The translations under genes were made by a program, and so were the position numbers. Positions 4,898-6,748 of a stretch of DNA of 6,748 bases are shown piece by piece. The notes beneath the pieces were generated by a model. It saw only the letters and a program-made list of their open reading frames with translations. It was not told the origin of the DNA and made no database searches. Source of the stretch: an uncultured bacterium (GTDB lineage: Bacteria > Actinomycetota > Coriobacteriia > Coriobacteriales > Coriobacteriaceae); NCBI GenBank assembly GCA_905215225.1, contig CAJMPM010000080.1:1-6748 (forward strand). Reading direction: 5' to 3'. The stretch's first letter is position 1, and each line of letters starts with the position of its first letter.

Positions 4898-6748
4898 ATG
4901 ACGCTACTGTATTTCCTTACCCTGTTTCCGCTGGTACCGGCGCTGGGCATGCTGCTCGCGCGCGGTGACCGCGCCCGCGATGCGGTGGGGCTCATAGGTT
5001 CCGGCATTATTATGGCGGTGACAGTTGTAGTCGCCGTCATGTTTTTTGGCACGGGTCCGCAGAGCTTTGAGGTTGCCCCCGGCACCTCGCATGTGCTCTC
5101 GATCATCAGCTCCGCCATCGATGTCATCCTGTGCGTCGTCATCCTGTACAACGCGTTCAAATATAGGAACGCGCTCACCACGGTGCTCGGCATAGTCCAG
5201 CTGGTGGGCTCGCTCGCCTTTGCAGCCATGACGCTGCCCGCGGCCGAAGCCGTCACCGCAACGCCGCTCTACCTGGACTATATGAGCGTGATCATGGTCC
5301 TCGCCGTCGGCATTGTCGGCAGCCTGATCTGCGTGTATGCCCTGGGCTACATGAAGGACTTCCAGGCCCACGACGAGCACGAGGCCGCGCTGCGCGGGCA
5401 GGCGGCGCCCGACCGACGCCCGCAGTTCCTGGCGCTTATGTTCCTGTTCCTCTCGGCCATGTTCGTCATCGTGACGAGCGACAACCTTGAGTGGCTGTTC
5501 TGCGGCTGGGAAATCACCACCGTGTGCTCGTTCCTTATGATTGGCTATACGCGCACGCCCGAGGCCATCAAGAACGCCTTCACCCAGATCATCCTCAACA
5601 TGCTGGGCGGCATCGCGTTTTTGGCCGGCCTCATGTACCTGCACGTTAACGGCATGCCGCTGACCATCTCGGGCATGATCGAGCTTTCCGGCGCCGGCAC
5701 CGCGCAGTCCGCGCTGCTGGTGATGCCGGTCATCTTGCTATCGCTCGCCGCCCTTACCAAGGCCGCACAGATGCCGTTCCATACCTGGCTGCTTGGCGCC
5801 ATGGGCGCCCCCACGCCCACGAGCGCCCTGCTGCACTCGTCAACCATGGTCAAAGCCGGCGTGTTCCTGATGGTCAAGCTGAGCCCGCTCTATGCCATCT
5901 ATCCCGTGACGGGCTTTATGGTCACGAGCGTGGGTGCCATCACGTTTTTGCTCGCTGCCCTCATGGCCATCTCGCAGAGCAATGCCAAACGCGTGCTCGC
6001 GTACTCCACCATTTCCAACTTGGGCCTCATCAGTGCCTGCCTGGGCGTCGGCGCGCCCGAGGCCGTATGGGCGGCCATCTTCCTGATCCTGTTCCACACG
6101 GTGGCCAAGTCGCTGCTGTTCCTGTGCGTGGGCACGGCCGAGCATCATATCGGCAGCCGCGATATCGAGGACATGGACGGTATGTTCAGCCGCATGCCGC
6201 ACCTGACGCGCCTGATGATGCTGGGCATCATGGGCATGTTTGTGGCGCCGTTTGGCATGCTCGTGTCCAAGTGGGGCGCCCTGGTGGCGTTTGCCCAGAC
6301 CGGCAACGTGCTCATGATCATGGTGCTTGCCTTTGGCTCGGCCGCGACGTTCTTCTTCTGGGGCAAGTGGCTTGCCAAGCTTTCGGGCGTCGACCCCACG
6401 GCTCAAAACGTTGAGGTCAATGTCCATAAGACCGAATGGATGGCCCTCAACACCATCGCCGCGCTGCTGATTCTGTGCTGCGTGGCGTTCCCGGTTATCT
6501 CGAGCGGTCTGGTGTCGCCTTACTTGGCCATGGTGTTTGGCCGCGTGCCGTACGTTATCGGCAAGGATGCCATGTATCTGATGGTCGTTATCGTGGCTTT
6601 TATCGCCGTGGTGCTGCTGACTTCATTCCGCGTGAGCAACAAGCCGCACGTAAACGTATATCTTTCGGGTGTGGGAACCGACAAATATCGCCATTTCCGC
6701 GGCTCGATGGGACACGAGGTGAAGGCCGAAAAGCGCAATTGGTACTCG
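4898..6748 (+). CDS. Proton-translocating membrane subunit, NuoL/HyfB/EchA family, 3' end beyond window
   Basis: Large antiporter-like subunit of complex I or energy-converting (group 4) NiFe hydrogenase, which couples electron transfer to proton or sodium movement across the cytoplasmic membrane. The frame is open for 617 codons to the window edge. It begins MTLLYFLTLFPLVPALGML and is rich in membrane helices throughout. Conserved ion-path residues are visible: Glu205 in WEITT, Lys288 in LTKAAQMPFHTW, the stretch GAPTPTSALLHSSTMVKAGV, Lys364 in NAKRVLAYSTISN and Lys404 in FHTVAKSLLF. Near the cut end YLSGVG and RNWYS resemble the C-terminal region of HyfB/EchA-like subunits more than NuoL, so a hydrogenase or Ech-like complex is favoured. 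Only the last few tens of residues should be missing. It is preceded by a terminator and a roughly 250-bp leader, so it is probably the first gene of an operon continuing to the right. Confidence 0.92.
   Translation, partial: MTLLYFLTLFPLVPALGMLLARGDRARDAVGLIGSGIIMAVTVVVAVMFFGTGPQSFEVAPGTSHVLSIISSAIDVILCVVILYNAFKYRNALTTVLGIVQLVGSLAFAAMTLPAAEAVTATPLYLDYMSVIMVLAVGIVGSLICVYALGYMKDFQAHDEHEAALRGQAAPDRRPQFLALMFLFLSAMFVIVTSDNLEWLFCGWEITTVCSFLMIGYTRTPEAIKNAFTQIILNMLGGIAFLAGLMYLHVNGMPLTISGMIELSGAGTAQSALLVMPVILLSLAALTKAAQMPFHTWLLGAMGAPTPTSALLHSSTMVKAGVFLMVKLSPLYAIYPVTGFMVTSVGAITFLLAALMAISQSNAKRVLAYSTISNLGLISACLGVGAPEAVWAAIFLILFHTVAKSLLFLCVGTAEHHIGSRDIEDMDGMFSRMPHLTRLMMLGIMGMFVAPFGMLVSKWGALVAFAQTGNVLMIMVLAFGSAATFFFWGKWLAKLSGVDPTAQNVEVNVHKTEWMALNTIAALLILCCVAFPVISSGLVSPYLAMVFGRVPYVIGKDAMYLMVVIVAFIAVVLLTSFRVSNKPHVNVYLSGVGTDKYRHFRGSMGHEVKAEKRNWYS

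Noticed and set aside
4513..5644. Minus-strand ORFs of about 246 codons across the leader and membrane-subunit gene
   Set aside because: They are shadows of the GC-rich + strand genes; they run through a terminator and lack recognisable domains.

Overview
The window looks like a high-GC, gut-type actinobacterial chromosome, most likely Coriobacteriia and close to Collinsella. This is an inference from codon use, the bile-acid-type flavoenzyme and the HyfB/EchA-like membrane subunit; no 16S or other marker gene is present. The left end is compositionally different: 26 of 60 bases are G+C at 541-600, against 44 of 60 at 2521-2580. It belongs to an integrated mobile element.

Layout. (1) 1-872, minus strand: a tyrosine integrase whose C-terminus is cut by the window edge. 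(2) 873-1080: the element's terminal non-coding DNA, with two sets of short direct repeats that look like recombinase or regulator binding sites. (3) 1081-1165: the 3' part of an initiator tRNA-Met, from the anticodon loop to CCA, followed by the tRNA's own terminator. This is the chromosomal edge of the integration site, with the element to the left and the host chromosome to the right. (4) 1216-1598: five hairpin-forming units at an 80-81 bp period, in which a 15-17 nt motif alternates orientation about every 40 bp. It is not a CRISPR array or a terminator, and I do not recognise it; it is the most interesting object here. (5) 1736-3766: a full-length old-yellow-enzyme/4Fe-4S/FAD reductase of the BaiCD/2,4-dienoyl-CoA reductase type with an unusual active-site motif, followed by a strong terminator. 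(6) 3883-4206: an AT-rich intergenic region. (7) 4207-4611: a small protein with two helix-turn-helix segments and an AT-hook-like tail, resembling the first reading frame of IS3/IS150-type insertion sequences but standing alone and closed by its own terminator. (8) 4647-4897: a leader region. (9) 4898-6748: a large proton-pumping membrane subunit (NuoL/HyfB/EchA family), cut at its 3' end. It is probably the first gene of a respiratory or hydrogenase complex operon running off to the right.

The three right-hand genes share a strand but are separated by terminators and long gaps, so they are probably separate transcription units. The reductase and the proton-pump subunit could both serve anaerobic redox metabolism, but nothing in the sequence ties them together directly.
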